Assembly (NCBI GenBank): GCA_029945945.1
Contig: JAQSDM010000005.1
Span: forward strand, 124,001-188,000
Origin: Algoriphagus sp.
Lineage (GTDB): Bacteria; Bacteroidota; Bacteroidia; Cytophagales; Cyclobacteriaceae
Length of the DNA stretch: 64,000 bases
Reading direction: 5' to 3'
The notes beneath the pieces were generated by a model. The model saw only the letters and a program-made list of their open reading frames with translations, was not told where the DNA came from and did not search any database. The first letter of the stretch is position 1. Every line of letters begins with the position of its first letter. A program made the translations under genes and the position numbers. Below are positions 1 through 10,700 of the stretch, in pieces.

Positions 1-32
1 GGAGGTTTCAGGTTTGAATCCTGACAAGGTCA
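1..32 (+). tRNA. 3' end of a tRNA (5' part outside the window)
   Basis: The T arm is complete: stem TCAGG (8-12), loop TTTGAAT (13-19), stem CCTGA (20-24). It is followed by a 7-nt acceptor strand (25-31) and an A discriminator at 32. No CCA is encoded, as is common in Bacteroidota. The anticodon is outside the window, so the amino acid cannot be assigned. A strong terminator follows 2 nt later. Confidence 0.75.
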
Positions 33-34
33 CT

Positions 35-67
35 AAAGCCCGATCAAACGATCGGGCTTTATTTTTT
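35..67 (+). terminator. Intrinsic terminator of the tRNA transcript
   Basis: A perfect 11-bp stem (35-45 with 50-60, arm AAAGCCCGATC) has an AAAC loop and is followed by A and six T residues. It begins directly after the tRNA and ends its transcript. Confidence 0.93.
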
Positions 68-156
68 ACCTGTTTAGCAAGTATTTATATTCGTGACATC
101 AGATTTTTTATTGATATTCGATTTCAATTTTATCTCAGATGAATAGTCGTTATTCA

Positions 157-399
157 ATGAAAAAGCTTCCCCTGATTTTTCTTCTTTCATTTTTCAGTTG
201 TGAGGTTATCGATGAACTCACGGATATCGAAGAAATCAAAGGGCCCTGTACAATTGTCCTAAAAGATGGAAGCACCTTAGAAACTACCGAAGATATTGAA
301 CTGAGCGTAAGGACTCAGGCAATCACATATCGTGATGAGAATAAGAAGCTCCGGTCACTTTTTAAGGATGATTACCAAAGTTATACCTGCGGCAACTAA
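157..399 (+). CDS. Small putative lipoprotein of unknown function
   Basis: An 80-residue protein begins with a lysine pair and a hydrophobic stretch ending in the lipobox-like LSFFSC, so it is probably a lipoprotein. The mature part is acidic, and two further cysteines (GPC and YTC) could form a disulfide. No family is recognised. An in-frame ATG at 139 would add six residues; 157 is preferred because it gives a compact signal peptide. It ends convergently with a 4-nt overlap of the GH140-like gene on the other strand. There is no clear Shine-Dalgarno sequence, which is normal here. Confidence 0.65.
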   Translation: MKKLPLIFLLSFFSCEVIDELTDIEEIKGPCTIVLKDGSTLETTEDIELSVRTQAITYRDENKKLRSLFKDDYQSYTCGN

Positions 400-1766
400 T
401 CTCCTGATTCCAAAATCAACACCCAGTCATTTCCTCTTCCTTCGGTTGGGGGTGTGATGCTCACATTTGGACCGTTCGAAAAAGATACTTCCATTGGGAA
501 ACTTACCCCTGTTCGCGGGTCAAACCATTTCCCTGTGAATTTCTCCCCATCCAAAGCAGTTAGATTCAGGTTCGTTTTTCTTCCTGTCGGAAAGTAAAAC
601 ATTGCAAAATTACCAGATTCATCCCGGGTGGCTGCCACATAAAACTCATCGTCCTCCTGAGAATCTGTTATTAATGTCTGATCCGAAATCCTGGAAAAGT
701 ATTCCTGAGAAAGCATCAGATTTTTCAAGTGTTTCATCTGATTGGCAACTTCCAAATCCAGGGATAATTTCCATGGCTTCAGAGGTGCATTCACCGGAGT
801 TTTGTCCAGATCATACATTTGCCAAACTGCATGGCATCCATATGTCTGACCTGCTGCACCGGCAAATACATTCCAATACATGATTTTCCGGATGTCTGTG
901 GCTTCGCTGTAGCCAAATTCTTTTGAATTGAAGCATTTTGGATGCTCCTCGTACATGGGTTCTCCGTCAATTGTCGGTTTTGCCGGGCTAAGTGAAAGGT
1001 CATGACTGATTTTTTTATAAGTCGGCTGATCTGGACAATGACCCGTTTGGTGCATGTTGAAGCTTAGCCACTTTTCTCCATGGAACCAATTAGAGCTTCC
1101 CCCCGGACTGGCGGGCTGAGGGTGAAATGTGATCAGTTGGAGATAAGCAGGATTTTGAGATTCCACTATTCCCCGCGCCATTTCATTCCAGACTTTTACA
1201 TCTTCTGAGTTCTCTCTTGGATTTCGGTCACCTCCTAAAACCCAAATGACGTTTGGCTGATCTTTGTATCGGTTTCCAATCCATTTTCCATACGAATATG
1301 CTGTCTTGGTGGTAAAGATTTCCGGACCCAATCCCCAACTGTCTTCAAAAAGCTTATCCCCCCAGGTTGGTAAAAGTGCGATGTAAATATCCCTTTCCAA
1401 GGCCATTTGAATCACTTTATCTACATGACTGAAGTAGGCTTCGTTGTACTCCCATTTTTCCAGAGAAAGAAAAGGTTTGTCCCCGTTTGCATTGGGTTCG
1501 TTGATACCATCCAATTCTGAAAGAACCACTGCCTGAACCACATTGAATCCCTGAGATTTTCTTTTATCCAAATAGAAAGCGGTTTCTTCTGCATCGCAGC
1601 GATGAAAGAGTTCCCAGGCCGTATCCGCCATCCAAAAGAATGGTTCACCGGCCGAGGTCATCAGATATTTATTTCCGGCATGAATCACCAATGGACCTTT
1701 GATTTGCTGGGAAAAAGCAGACCCGCAAACCAAAGAGAAAAAGAGGATTAAGTTAAATTTTTGCAT
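396..1766 (-). CDS. DUF4038-type glycoside hydrolase (GH140-like)
   Basis: An exported 456-residue protein with a Sec signal peptide (MQKFNLILFF... ending SAFSQ). The body has the DUF4038/apiosidase-like TIM-barrel signatures, including GEPFFWMADTAWELFHR near the N-terminus, WVLGGDRNP in the middle and IDGEPMYEEHP further on. The tail (GRKTNLNLTALDG onward) resembles the putative collagen-binding domain usually found after DUF4038. The family includes GH140 apiosidases; the substrate here is unknown. The open frame extends to 1841, but that start would put 25 non-signal residues ahead of the signal peptide and overlap the transporter gene. It lies just downstream of an MFS transporter, suggesting coupled release and uptake of a sugar. 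Confidence 0.8.
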   Translation of the reverse strand: MQKFNLILFFSLVCGSAFSQQIKGPLVIHAGNKYLMTSAGEPFFWMADTAWELFHRCDAEETAFYLDKRKSQGFNVVQAVVLSELDGINEPNANGDKPFLSLEKWEYNEAYFSHVDKVIQMALERDIYIALLPTWGDKLFEDSWGLGPEIFTTKTAYSYGKWIGNRYKDQPNVIWVLGGDRNPRENSEDVKVWNEMARGIVESQNPAYLQLITFHPQPASPGGSSNWFHGEKWLSFNMHQTGHCPDQPTYKKISHDLSLSPAKPTIDGEPMYEEHPKCFNSKEFGYSEATDIRKIMYWNVFAGAAGQTYGCHAVWQMYDLDKTPVNAPLKPWKLSLDLEVANQMKHLKNLMLSQEYFSRISDQTLITDSQEDDEFYVAATRDESGNFAMFYFPTGRKTNLNLTALDGEKFTGKWFDPRTGVSFPMEVSFSNGPNVSITPPTEGRGNDWVLILESGD

Positions 1767-1790
1767 AAAAAAAGCAGCCCGAAGGCTGCT
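1767..1790 (-). terminator. Intrinsic terminator between the MFS and GH140-like genes
   Basis: On the minus strand the stem AGCAGCC/GGCTGCT (1773-1779 with 1784-1790) has a TTCG tetraloop and is followed by seven T residues. The last T touches the ATG of the downstream gene at 1766. Confidence 0.85.
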
Positions 1791-1798
1791 GATTATTT

Positions 1799-3025
1799 TT
1801 AGTGAGCTGCGGAAACAGCTGGTTTCGAATTTTTCTGCCAAATAAAGAAGATAATAAAGAGCACAATTAAGAGACCGGGGAACAAGAGCATTTTCTGAAG
1901 AGTCTCCTGTCCTGCTGCCAATTCCAAAGCATCCCCCGTCAATCCGGCTGCAGCTTGTGATATTCTTGAAGAATCAATCCATGAGCCGATGATAGGCTGG
2001 AAAATCGCAGTAGAGAACATTCCAAGGCCACCGAGGATTGACATTCCCAAAGCACCACTAAGAGGTACTCTCTGAGCAACAGATCCGATCATAACAGGCC
2101 AGAAATAACAAACACCAATTGCGAAAACTACCGCTGCAACGTAGGCCATTGGACCGGTTACCACGCTGAACATGTAAATACCAACAGTTGCAAAGATAGC
2201 ACCACCCAGCAATACACCCGTTTGACCTAATTTGCCTACTACTGGTCCTGCGAAGAATCTGCCGACTGCCATAACACCTGTAGTCAAAGCAAGTATCAAC
2301 ATTCCGCTGGCTCCGGTACTACTCAAAACGATATTTGCCCACTGCTGAGGTCCGAATTCTGAAATTGCAGTAAAGGCCATGCATACGAATAAGAATAGAT
2401 AAACAGGGGAAACCATCGCTTTCAGGTTTGAAGCAATTGAAGTAGAACCTTCTACAGCTGGTTTTGGGAAAGTTTTTCCGAAGAACAATACAGCATAAGC
2501 CACAGTTGGTATCATCATGACCCAAATCTGAGCTTCCCAACCCATACCAAAATCAGTCATAAATTTAGAAATCAAACTTCCCAATACGATACCGCCCGGG
2601 AACCACATGTGAAATCTGTTCAACATCTTATTCAAGGTCGTGCCTGAATACATGTCAGCAATCATTGGATTACAAGCGGCCTCAGTACAGCCATTTCCAA
2701 ATCCGATAAACAAAGTTGAAATCAATAAAGTTGTGTAGCCACCCGCATACAAGGTCAATAAAATACCCAACGTGTGGGTGATAAAGGCGATGGTCATGAT
2801 GTTTTTAGGACCAACGGTGTGGTAAAAAAGACCACCCAGAATCATTGAAATTGGGAAGCCTAAGAACCACATGGAATTAATAAAGCCAAGTTGCTCGGCT
2901 GAAAGCCCGAATTCTTCGCCTAGTTGAGGTAAGATACCCGCTCTGATTGCAAAGGTAAAAGCAGTGGTGATGAGCGCCAGACAACTTGCGTTGAAGAGTG
3001 CACCTTTGTTGATGGTTTGAGTCAT
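1799..3025 (-). CDS. MFS transporter, probable sugar uptake
   Basis: A 408-residue polytopic protein with about twelve hydrophobic segments over its whole length, and the FGNGCTEAACNP segment typical of sugar-type MFS permeases of Bacteroidota. It should sit in the inner membrane as a secondary transporter. The start is the first ATG with a short hydrophilic head (MTQTINKG). The GH140-like glycosidase follows 32 nt downstream, so a released monosaccharide is the likely substrate, by context only. A terminator immediately follows the stop. Confidence 0.85.
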   Translation of the reverse strand: MTQTINKGALFNASCLALITTAFTFAIRAGILPQLGEEFGLSAEQLGFINSMWFLGFPISMILGGLFYHTVGPKNIMTIAFITHTLGILLTLYAGGYTTLLISTLFIGFGNGCTEAACNPMIADMYSGTTLNKMLNRFHMWFPGGIVLGSLISKFMTDFGMGWEAQIWVMMIPTVAYAVLFFGKTFPKPAVEGSTSIASNLKAMVSPVYLFLFVCMAFTAISEFGPQQWANIVLSSTGASGMLILALTTGVMAVGRFFAGPVVGKLGQTGVLLGGAIFATVGIYMFSVVTGPMAYVAAVVFAIGVCYFWPVMIGSVAQRVPLSGALGMSILGGLGMFSTAIFQPIIGSWIDSSRISQAAAGLTGDALELAAGQETLQKMLLFPGLLIVLFIIFFIWQKNSKPAVSAAH

Positions 3026-3357
3026 GTGTGAGGTTTTTGGATTTAGGGTTTTAAGAACAATCGATTGAAACAGCTGAAAATAGGAAAAATATTGGACTCA
3101 GTCTTTTCCGATAAAATAATTGTTTGAAGAAACTATTTTTTGTTCTTCAAAAACACGCTGCTTGTTCGCTTTTCTTTCGTCAGAGATAGAATAAGCAATT
3201 CAAAAAAGAAGAATTTTCTCAAAACCCTATCTATCAAAAAATCAGAGCCATACAAGAAATTCAAAACTTGTTTATTCAGAATGGATGGAGATTTCAGAAA
3301 AAAACTCTCTGTGTTTTATTGTTTTATCTCGATGGTAAAGATGTCCAACACCAAAAC
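3026..3357. other. Intergenic region without a recognisable gene
   Basis: This AT-rich 332-bp gap separates the MFS start from the end of the T9SS protein gene. It should hold the MFS promoter, but I see no good TAnnTTTG box on the minus strand. An open frame on the plus strand (3140-3388) is lysine- and phenylalanine-rich with no signal or family character. No clear terminator for the upstream surface-protein gene is visible. Confidence 0.6.
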
Positions 3358-6300
3358 TTATTCAATGACTAAAACAGAGCCTAAATAATATTTCGAGATG
3401 TTTTTTTCTATGTTTTTGTAATTGATCCTGATTGCATAAGAACCAGGGGGAATTCCTTTTCCGTCGAAGGTACCATCCCAAGGGCAGGTTGAGGCTTCAG
3501 AAATAAGGTCTGAACTCGCACATTGAAAAATAACCTCACCCCATTTGCTAAAAACAAAGACTTCCAACTCATCAATCAGATAGTTGGTATAGATCAAAAA
3601 TTGCTTGTCTGGATTGCCAGGCTGAATCCCATTCGGGAAGGAAACTTTGAGTTCGCATTCCTCTTCTGTTATAAAGGTTGCCTGGTAAGCACAGCCTTCG
3701 GCGCTAAAAACTATCAACTCAAAATTCCCGATCAATAATGGTTTGTAAGTTGGATTAGTTGAAACCAGAATACCCTCATGGTACCATTCATAGGATGCAA
3801 ATTGTCCAGGATTGATTGTTTCGGCTATTTCGTAGCGTGGACAAATTAGATAGGATTCTTTGATCTCCGGTCGGACAGCATCCATACTTCTCATTACTAA
3901 TACTCTGTCAAGTCCCAACAAACAGTTGATCTGATTGAAAATCCTCACCTCATAAGTTCCTTCTTCGAAAGCCAGAATTTCCTTCTTGTTTGTTTGGTTG
4001 CTGAGTTGAGTTTGTACACCATCTGTGTTGGTAAACCACCATTCAATTCGATTTACTAACTCAAATTGAGCTTCTGCCCGAATTGCCGTGGAAGGTGCGT
4101 CAGGGCATAGAGGTTCTGCTATCAGGTCAACAGGTAACTCAAGTACCGGCACTTCAACAATAAAGCTGACCGGAATCTGATCACAAGGAATACTTCCTTT
4201 AGGCTGAACGTCCAGCGTAAAATTCCCATAGGAATTCAGGGTAATAAACTCTTCAGTTCCAATGACGTTACCAGATTCATCGAACCAGAAAAAGTCTGCT
4301 AATGCCGGACTGATCGTACCGATATTTGCCCGGTAAATCTTTGTTCCTTCGCAATTTTCCTGAAAAAGCTCAGGGGTAAATGAAATTTTTTTATTTATAG
4401 TAACTTCCATTGATTTCACCTCCGGACAAAGCGTAGGAACTTGATCATTGCTTATTCCCAAAAAAAGATATGTGCCTTTTTGATTCAAAATCAAGGGCTC
4501 ACCGCTTTGTCGGCTAGTAGTCTCGCCGTTAGGATAGGTGATTTCAAAAGTCAGATCCTGAGTTGTTTCCGGGATGAATTCATACGTTTCGCAAATCGAA
4601 AGTGTAGCAGGAATCGTGAAATCTATTTTGTTTGGGTTGATTACCAGATCGATCGTACTTCTTCCAAGTTCACAATCTTTGTTAATCGATGAAATAATGC
4701 TAAATACCGAAGCTTCGTAAGTTCCTGATTCGAAAACAGTTATTTCAATTTTGTTTTTGAATTCAGGAAGTTTATCGATCACAACATTTCCAGAACCATC
4801 ATCACTAAATCTCCTCCACTCAATGTCAGTTACTTCTTCGAAGAAAGTGGTTTCCAAATTGATAATTGCACCAGGCCCGAGCTCACAGAGTTGGGTAGAT
4901 TTCAACGTCACGTCTACCTCCAAAATTGGTTCCGTGATTAGAAATTGCTTTGGGGGAATAGGGCAGGCATTGCTGTTTGAGGGTTGAACGTCCAATGAAT
5001 ACATCCCAAATGAAAAAGGATCCAAATCCAGGAACTGACCAATTCCAACTAATTCATTTTTCTCATTTACCCACCTGAATTTTACGGTAGCAGGGTCTCT
5101 TTCAAAGATATTTGCTTTGTAGGTTCTGTTGCCAAAGCAATCTTGCTCTTTCAAAATCGGCTCAAAATCAACCGGTTCAACTAATTCGACTTTAAATTCT
5201 TTTAAGGTTGGACAAATGATGGATTGATTGGGAATTCTGCCAACAATTTGATATTCCCCAGCCTTAGTCAGCGTGAAAGCTTCACCGGCAGGTTTTGTTT
5301 CCTCGGACTTATCAGGGTAAATGATCGTGAATTCCAATGGTTGAGAAGTCTCAGGAATAAGATCGAATGATTGGCAAATAGATAAAGTTGATTCAATTTT
5401 GTATTCAACAAGACTTAAGGAAGGAACTAAAATCTCTTCGTTTTTTGGAAGACTACAACTATCCTTGTCATAGATTTCGAAAAAATATTTGCCACCGGGA
5501 ATCGTAATATTGATCTCAGATTGAGTGTCGAGGATTGCTTCCTCACGCAAAACTGCGCCTTTTTCATTCAAAAGTCTGATCGTTCCATCAATTCCTCCAT
5601 TGATTAATGTAACCAGAAATGATCCTGGATCTTTTCCGGTAGGAGTACAAATTTCTCCTTCAATATTCGAAATTTCAAATTCCAGTTGTGCAGGCGGATC
5701 AATCAGAGGGACAACTGAAGTAAAGGTATTGGTACAATTTCCAAGAATACCGACTACAGAATAATTCCCTGATTTTAGACCCTGGACTTCCCTGATATCT
5801 CCGGGAGCCATTGATGAGTTTGGGATTCCCTTTCCATCAACTTCGAGCTGATCTATAGCTGTAATAGCTTGTATCCGAATAGCGCCATCTGCAGCCAGAC
5901 ATCCGCTTGATCCTTTGGCATTCAAAAAGACAAAATCCGGTAAGGGATAATAATTCAAAATTTCTGAATCTTCCTGTGTACAGCCGGGATTTGAATCATC
6001 ATTAACAGAAAGAATTATTTCATACTCCCCAGGACCTTCAAGATCATATAAAGCTGTAATAGTGAGATTAAATCCAAATCCAAGAGAGACCCTGTCCGGA
6101 GATCCGGATTTTTTATAGAACCATTCCCCGAAGACACTTGGTACAGATGAATAGGTGATATTTTGATCAGGGCAGATATTTGGCTGGGAGCCTTTGATAT
6201 TAAAAGAAGCAGACAACTTCACTTCGGTCGTCAATTCAATTTCACATTCTTTCAGACCGTCACTATTTTCAAAAAATAAAACGACCGTATATTTCCCGAC

Positions 6301-6885
6301 CTTATTTACTGATAATGTGTTAGTACTGCCTATCACATCACCATTTTCATTTCTCCATTCAAAGATATAATCTGCAAAATTTGGACTTGTGGGGGAAATA
6401 GCTTCTATCCCAAATGTCTGACCTGTACAGATCGAATAACTCGGTTGAAGCAAAACTTTGGGTCCTTGAATTAGCTCTACATTTTTCGATGTTTTCAAAA
6501 GCAATACGCCTGCTCTCCTGACCTCAAGCTCAATCCGGTGAGTTCCGGTTAAAGAAAAAGTGTAATTAATTGTTTGAAATCCGGCTCCTCCAGGACCAAG
6601 TTCATTGAGCAATTGATTCGAAGGACCAAATATTTTCCAGCTGTAGACATCAGTTGCAGGATCACCCGCTCCAAAAAAACTTCCAATAACACTTCCGAAA
6701 ACATTACAAAGCCTGTCGGGTCCAATTAAATCAGGATCATTCGCAAGAGCATTTTCAGTTAATGACCGCTCTTCCAAAGGCAAAAAAAATCCAAGGCTAA
6801 AGTTCATCAAAGACCCTTTGGCAAAAAATGCCACCAGGAATAATGAAATGGCAAAGAGGTAAAATTTTGAATTCAGATTTTGCAA
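3358..6885 (-). CDS. Large T9SS-exported surface protein (type B sorting domain)
   Basis: A 1175-residue protein with an N-terminal hydrophobic segment, many Ig/PKD-like beta modules and a C-terminal T9SS type B (CHU_C/gliding-motility type) sorting domain. That domain shows ...VSFPNGIQPGNPDKQF..., FSKWGEVIF and CPWDGTFDGKGIPPGSY. It should cross the outer membrane by type IX secretion and stay on the surface or be released. Two central modules of about 240 residues are tandem copies, starting near STLSICQSFDLIPET and ATLSICETYEFIPET. The part from DRLC onward parallels the C-terminal half of the 1858-residue protein encoded upstream. The ligand or function is unknown; adhesion is a guess from the architecture. 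Confidence 0.85.
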   Translation of the reverse strand: MQNLNSKFYLFAISLFLVAFFAKGSLMNFSLGFFLPLEERSLTENALANDPDLIGPDRLCNVFGSVIGSFFGAGDPATDVYSWKIFGPSNQLLNELGPGGAGFQTINYTFSLTGTHRIELEVRRAGVLLLKTSKNVELIQGPKVLLQPSYSICTGQTFGIEAISPTSPNFADYIFEWRNENGDVIGSTNTLSVNKVGKYTVVLFFENSDGLKECEIELTTEVKLSASFNIKGSQPNICPDQNITYSSVPSVFGEWFYKKSGSPDRVSLGFGFNLTITALYDLEGPGEYEIILSVNDDSNPGCTQEDSEILNYYPLPDFVFLNAKGSSGCLAADGAIRIQAITAIDQLEVDGKGIPNSSMAPGDIREVQGLKSGNYSVVGILGNCTNTFTSVVPLIDPPAQLEFEISNIEGEICTPTGKDPGSFLVTLINGGIDGTIRLLNEKGAVLREEAILDTQSEINITIPGGKYFFEIYDKDSCSLPKNEEILVPSLSLVEYKIESTLSICQSFDLIPETSQPLEFTIIYPDKSEETKPAGEAFTLTKAGEYQIVGRIPNQSIICPTLKEFKVELVEPVDFEPILKEQDCFGNRTYKANIFERDPATVKFRWVNEKNELVGIGQFLDLDPFSFGMYSLDVQPSNSNACPIPPKQFLITEPILEVDVTLKSTQLCELGPGAIINLETTFFEEVTDIEWRRFSDDGSGNVVIDKLPEFKNKIEITVFESGTYEASVFSIISSINKDCELGRSTIDLVINPNKIDFTIPATLSICETYEFIPETTQDLTFEITYPNGETTSRQSGEPLILNQKGTYLFLGISNDQVPTLCPEVKSMEVTINKKISFTPELFQENCEGTKIYRANIGTISPALADFFWFDESGNVIGTEEFITLNSYGNFTLDVQPKGSIPCDQIPVSFIVEVPVLELPVDLIAEPLCPDAPSTAIRAEAQFELVNRIEWWFTNTDGVQTQLSNQTNKKEILAFEEGTYEVRIFNQINCLLGLDRVLVMRSMDAVRPEIKESYLICPRYEIAETINPGQFASYEWYHEGILVSTNPTYKPLLIGNFELIVFSAEGCAYQATFITEEECELKVSFPNGIQPGNPDKQFLIYTNYLIDELEVFVFSKWGEVIFQCASSDLISEASTCPWDGTFDGKGIPPGSYAIRINYKNIEKNISKYYLGSVLVIE

Positions 6886-6943
6886 GATAGTTGGCCTGAA
6901 AAAGCTGGTTTTCAGAAGCCTAAGTTACCATTTTTATCAGGGC

Positions 6944-6978
6944 AAAAAAATAACCAAAGGACTCTGATCCTTTGGTTA
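6944..6978 (-). terminator. Intrinsic terminator after yaaA
   Basis: A perfect 11-bp stem TAACCAAAGGA (6951-6961 with 6968-6978) has a 6-nt loop and is followed on the minus strand by seven T residues (6950-6944). It closes the surface protein-yaaA transcript and isolates the next surface-protein gene, which therefore needs its own promoter within 6886-6943. Confidence 0.88.
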
Positions 6979-6998
6979 CAATTATTTAACAAAGAGAA

Positions 6999-7751
6999 TT
7001 AACGCACAAAGACCCAATCTTTTGAAGAACTCAACTTTTCAGAATACTCATATCTTTCCTCATTGAATGCCTTCAGGTCTTCAGGATTGGCCAGCCGGTT
7101 TTTGATCGCAAAGTTGGTCATCATGCCGCGCGCCTGCTTTGCAAAAAAGCCGATAATCTGATAGGTATCGTCTTTGAATTCTTTGAAATGGATGTTGATC
7201 AATGAGCTTTTCAACGTTTTTTGATCCACAGCTTTGAAATATTCCTGAGAAGCCAAATTCACGATAGGTTGGCCATTTGCTGCATCGTTTACCGCTTTTG
7301 CAATCTTTTTGTCCCAAAATTCATACAGGGTTTTACCTTTTTTGTTTTCCAAACGGGTGCCCATTTCTAGGCGATAAGGCTGGATTAGATCAAGTGGCTT
7401 GAGCAAGCCATAGAGTCCCGAAAGGATTCTCAGATGGTTTTGAGCAAAATCGAAATCTTCGGAGGTATAGGTATCAACATCGATCCGAGTGTAGACATCT
7501 CCTTTGAAAGCCAAAAGTGCTTGTTTGGAATTATCCTGATTGAAGTCTTTTTGAAAAGTCTTAAATCGCTCTTCGTTGAGTGCCGCCAGTGAATCACTCA
7601 CATGCATTAACTCGGCAATTTCCTTGGCTGACTTTTTCTTCATCACCTGAATCAGCGATTTTACGTCTTGCTGAAAATCCGGCTGGGTGAATTCTTTGAA
7701 ATTTGGAATACTGTAATCGAGTGTCTTGGCAGGAGAAATAAGGATAAGCAT
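6999..7751 (-). CDS. yaaA: Peroxide stress protein YaaA (UPF0246)
   Basis: A 250-residue cytoplasmic protein with the YaaA/DUF328 hallmarks: N-terminal MLILISPAKTLDY, LSGLYGLLKPLDLIQPYRLEMGTRL in the middle, and NLASQEYFKAVD. Length and order match the family. In E. coli YaaA lowers free iron and DNA damage during peroxide stress and binds DNA. Its start codon lies 1 nt after the stop of the 1858-residue T9SS protein, so the two are almost certainly co-transcribed and perhaps translationally coupled, an unusual partnership. Confidence 0.95.
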   Translation of the reverse strand: MLILISPAKTLDYSIPNFKEFTQPDFQQDVKSLIQVMKKKSAKEIAELMHVSDSLAALNEERFKTFQKDFNQDNSKQALLAFKGDVYTRIDVDTYTSEDFDFAQNHLRILSGLYGLLKPLDLIQPYRLEMGTRLENKKGKTLYEFWDKKIAKAVNDAANGQPIVNLASQEYFKAVDQKTLKSSLINIHFKEFKDDTYQIIGFFAKQARGMMTNFAIKNRLANPEDLKAFNEERYEYSEKLSSSKDWVFVR

Positions 7752-7752
7752 A

Positions 7753-10700
7753 CTATTGGATGATGGTAATCGCTTTGGTGACTTTTTGAGTTAGGTTTTG
7801 GTCTTTGCTGGTAAACTTCACAACTACCGCGTATGTTCCATTCGGTACAAATTTTCCATTGTACTGACCATCCCAAGGGCAAAAAGGTTGTTTTGGTTCC
7901 AACGGTTCCTGATTGGCATGCTCGCAATAGAATATTAATTCTCCCCATCGATTGAAAATAAAGACTTCAACGTCGTCAATGTATTCATTCGCATAGAGGA
8001 TAAAATTTCGATTTGGATCGTCCAGAAAGACTCCTGTTGGGAAAATGATTTTCAAAGCACAATCCTCGAAAACTTCAAAAGTCTGAATGTATTCGCACCC
8101 CAAATTATCAGAAACTCTAAGTTCGTAAGTGCCTGGAAGTTCAGGCGTGAAAATTGCATCTTTGGAGATTTCTTCTCCATTCAATATCCAGGAATAGTTG
8201 TCATAATCTCCGGGATTGATGCTTTGAGTGACGCCCTCAATTGCACAAATAGTAAATCCTGTCGGAACTACGGGCGGAATGATAATTGATTTTGCCACAA
8301 CTCCATTTGCTCTTCCAAGTTCACATCCAGCAGCACTTCGAAGCAAAACCTCATAAGTTCCTTCCAGAGTAACTTCAATAATAGGCAGATCATCAAAAGC
8401 AAAAATTCGGGTTCTGGTGCCACCTAAGACAGAGTACCATTCGATTTCTGCGACTGTCGAAAGGTCAGCTATTACAGAAAGAGTTGTACTGGTTTGGCCA
8501 AGGCAAAAAGGAACAACTTCTAGTTCCAACTGTAAATTTTCTTCCAGTATTTCGGCATCAAATTGAATCTTATTTGTCGGGCAAAGTCCTCCGTAAATCG
8601 GCTGTACTTCCAATGAGTAGGTTCCGGATCGACTTGGTGCGAAAGATTGAGTTCTGCCAACTATTATCCCTGCTGCATCACTCCATAAGAAAAGTACATC
8701 TGCTGGAAGAGCATTGTTCAAAATCGCCTCAAATCGAACCCCAACCTGGCAATCCACGATGGGTGGGGAAACATCAAAATCGATTGGCTGAGTGATTGTA
8801 GCCACAATAGTTTCGATTTTCGGGCAGTTTACTCCAGTTGGATCTACTCCTGTAATGGTATAAGTACCTGATTGGGAAATTACAAACTCGCCATTTGCAT
8901 CGGGGAGAATTTGTCCGCCAGGTCCGCTTAAGGTGAAATTGAGATTGCCAAGCGGTGTAGGAGTGAAGGCAAAACTTTCGCAAGCAGTAAAATCAGTTGG
9001 TACCGAGTAAACCACTTCAAGTTTCTGCTCAATCGTGTATAAGTCCGGAGAAGGAATAGCGCAACTTGTTGGATCTGAAATTTCAACAGCATATTCTCCA
9101 TATGGTACCGGCACATTAACAAGTGCTGTATTGGCAAATGTTCCGGTGAATTGCTGCCCATCTCCCTGGCGAGTGATGACATAGGAACCTGATTGAGGAC
9201 CGGAAGTGAAATTAATTGATAAAACCCCGGGAGATATTCCTGTTGCACTGCAAGTCTCATCAGTCTCAGTTACTGTATAAACAAATCCAATTGGTGGATT
9301 GCTGTTTTCAACCGTTATTGACACAGAATACAAGCAACCTGTGCTGTTTTCTGCCTCAAGAGTGTAAACTCCAGGCAAAAGATTAAGGACCGGAATCACA
9401 TCACCTGCAGAAACACCGGTAAATACCTGTGCTGTTTCAACAACTGTCACTGTTGAGGCATTTGCCTGCATCGTAATCTCAAATGATCCGTCCGGAGTGT
9501 TACAATCTGTGGCAGGAGTTGTTTGCAAGGCAGTTAGAAGAGGCAGTTCATTCACCTGCAAGTCCAACTTTTTCTCAATGGTACAATCTAACAAAATCGG
9601 ATCCTGAGTTACGAAAATGATTTCGTATTGGCCTGGACCAGGAAGAGAAGAAATATATAATTCCAGCTCAAAGAATTCTCCTAAAGCAACCCGGTTTGGA
9701 TCACCATTCAATTCATAAAACCACTCTCCAGTGATCGGAGTATTCGGTGCAAAAATTACTGATGTCTCCTCATAACATACCTCTGTTGCGGTTTGAGTTA
9801 GGTCAAATTCAAATGCCGGACCTACAAAAACTTCTGCAACAGAAGGGCAAGTTTCATAAAGTAGAGCCTCTTCGTCTGACAAGCCATCCGGCAACCTGTA
9901 GCTGACAGTGACTGTGTAGATGCTTTCCTCATCTACAGTAATTGTATTTGAGTTTTCATCTCCAAAAACCTGTCCTGCAGCATTTACCCATTCGAAATCA
10001 TACAATCCTTCTGCAGGATCATAATCATCAATCGCAGTAAGCTCAACCGGAGTTCCTAAACAAAGGGTGGCGTCATCTGCAAGAGTTAACACAGGAGGAG
10101 CAACTACTTCTATTTGGGTACTATCACTGAAATATTCCGCCTCACCGCAACGATCCACTCTTAATTCAACCGTGTAAATTCCCGGTGTGTCAAAAAGCTG
10201 CTCCAACGTCATGAATGGATCACCCGGACCGCCGTAATTATCTCGGAGGATAGTTCCGTCATCCTTGGTAATTGTCCAGAAATAGCTGTCAATATCAGGC
10301 TCTCCGGCACCTTCCAATAATGCGCCAGCGCCTGAAACCGGATCAAGGCAAAGGCGCTCAGGAGCAGAGAGTGCAGGTTCGGGAATCGAGCTGCTTGAGT
10401 TTTGGACAAATGATGGCAAGCCAAGATTCGTTGTTCCTGGCATAGGTTCCACGCCATCCCTTGTAAAAGTGCTGGACGCAGTACATCCTGTTCCCACGTT
10501 GATTTGGCCAATCTGATTGGAACCTACAATTGCCAGATAAATTACTCCGTTAGGTCCGATTTGCAAAGCTCCAAGATCGAGACCTGCGGTCTGGCTTACG
10601 GCTTTTTTAGTGCTGTTAATACAAGCTTCAATTTCTGCACGTGTGGATGCGGAACCAAAACAAGAAGGACAAGTGGCTGCGTCGGGGTCATCATTTTCCA

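Noticed and set aside
3140..3388. Open frame of 82 codons on the plus strand in the MFS upstream gap
   Set aside because: Lys/Phe-rich, low-complexity, overlaps the end of the T9SS protein gene, and shows no signal, domain or neighbour logic.
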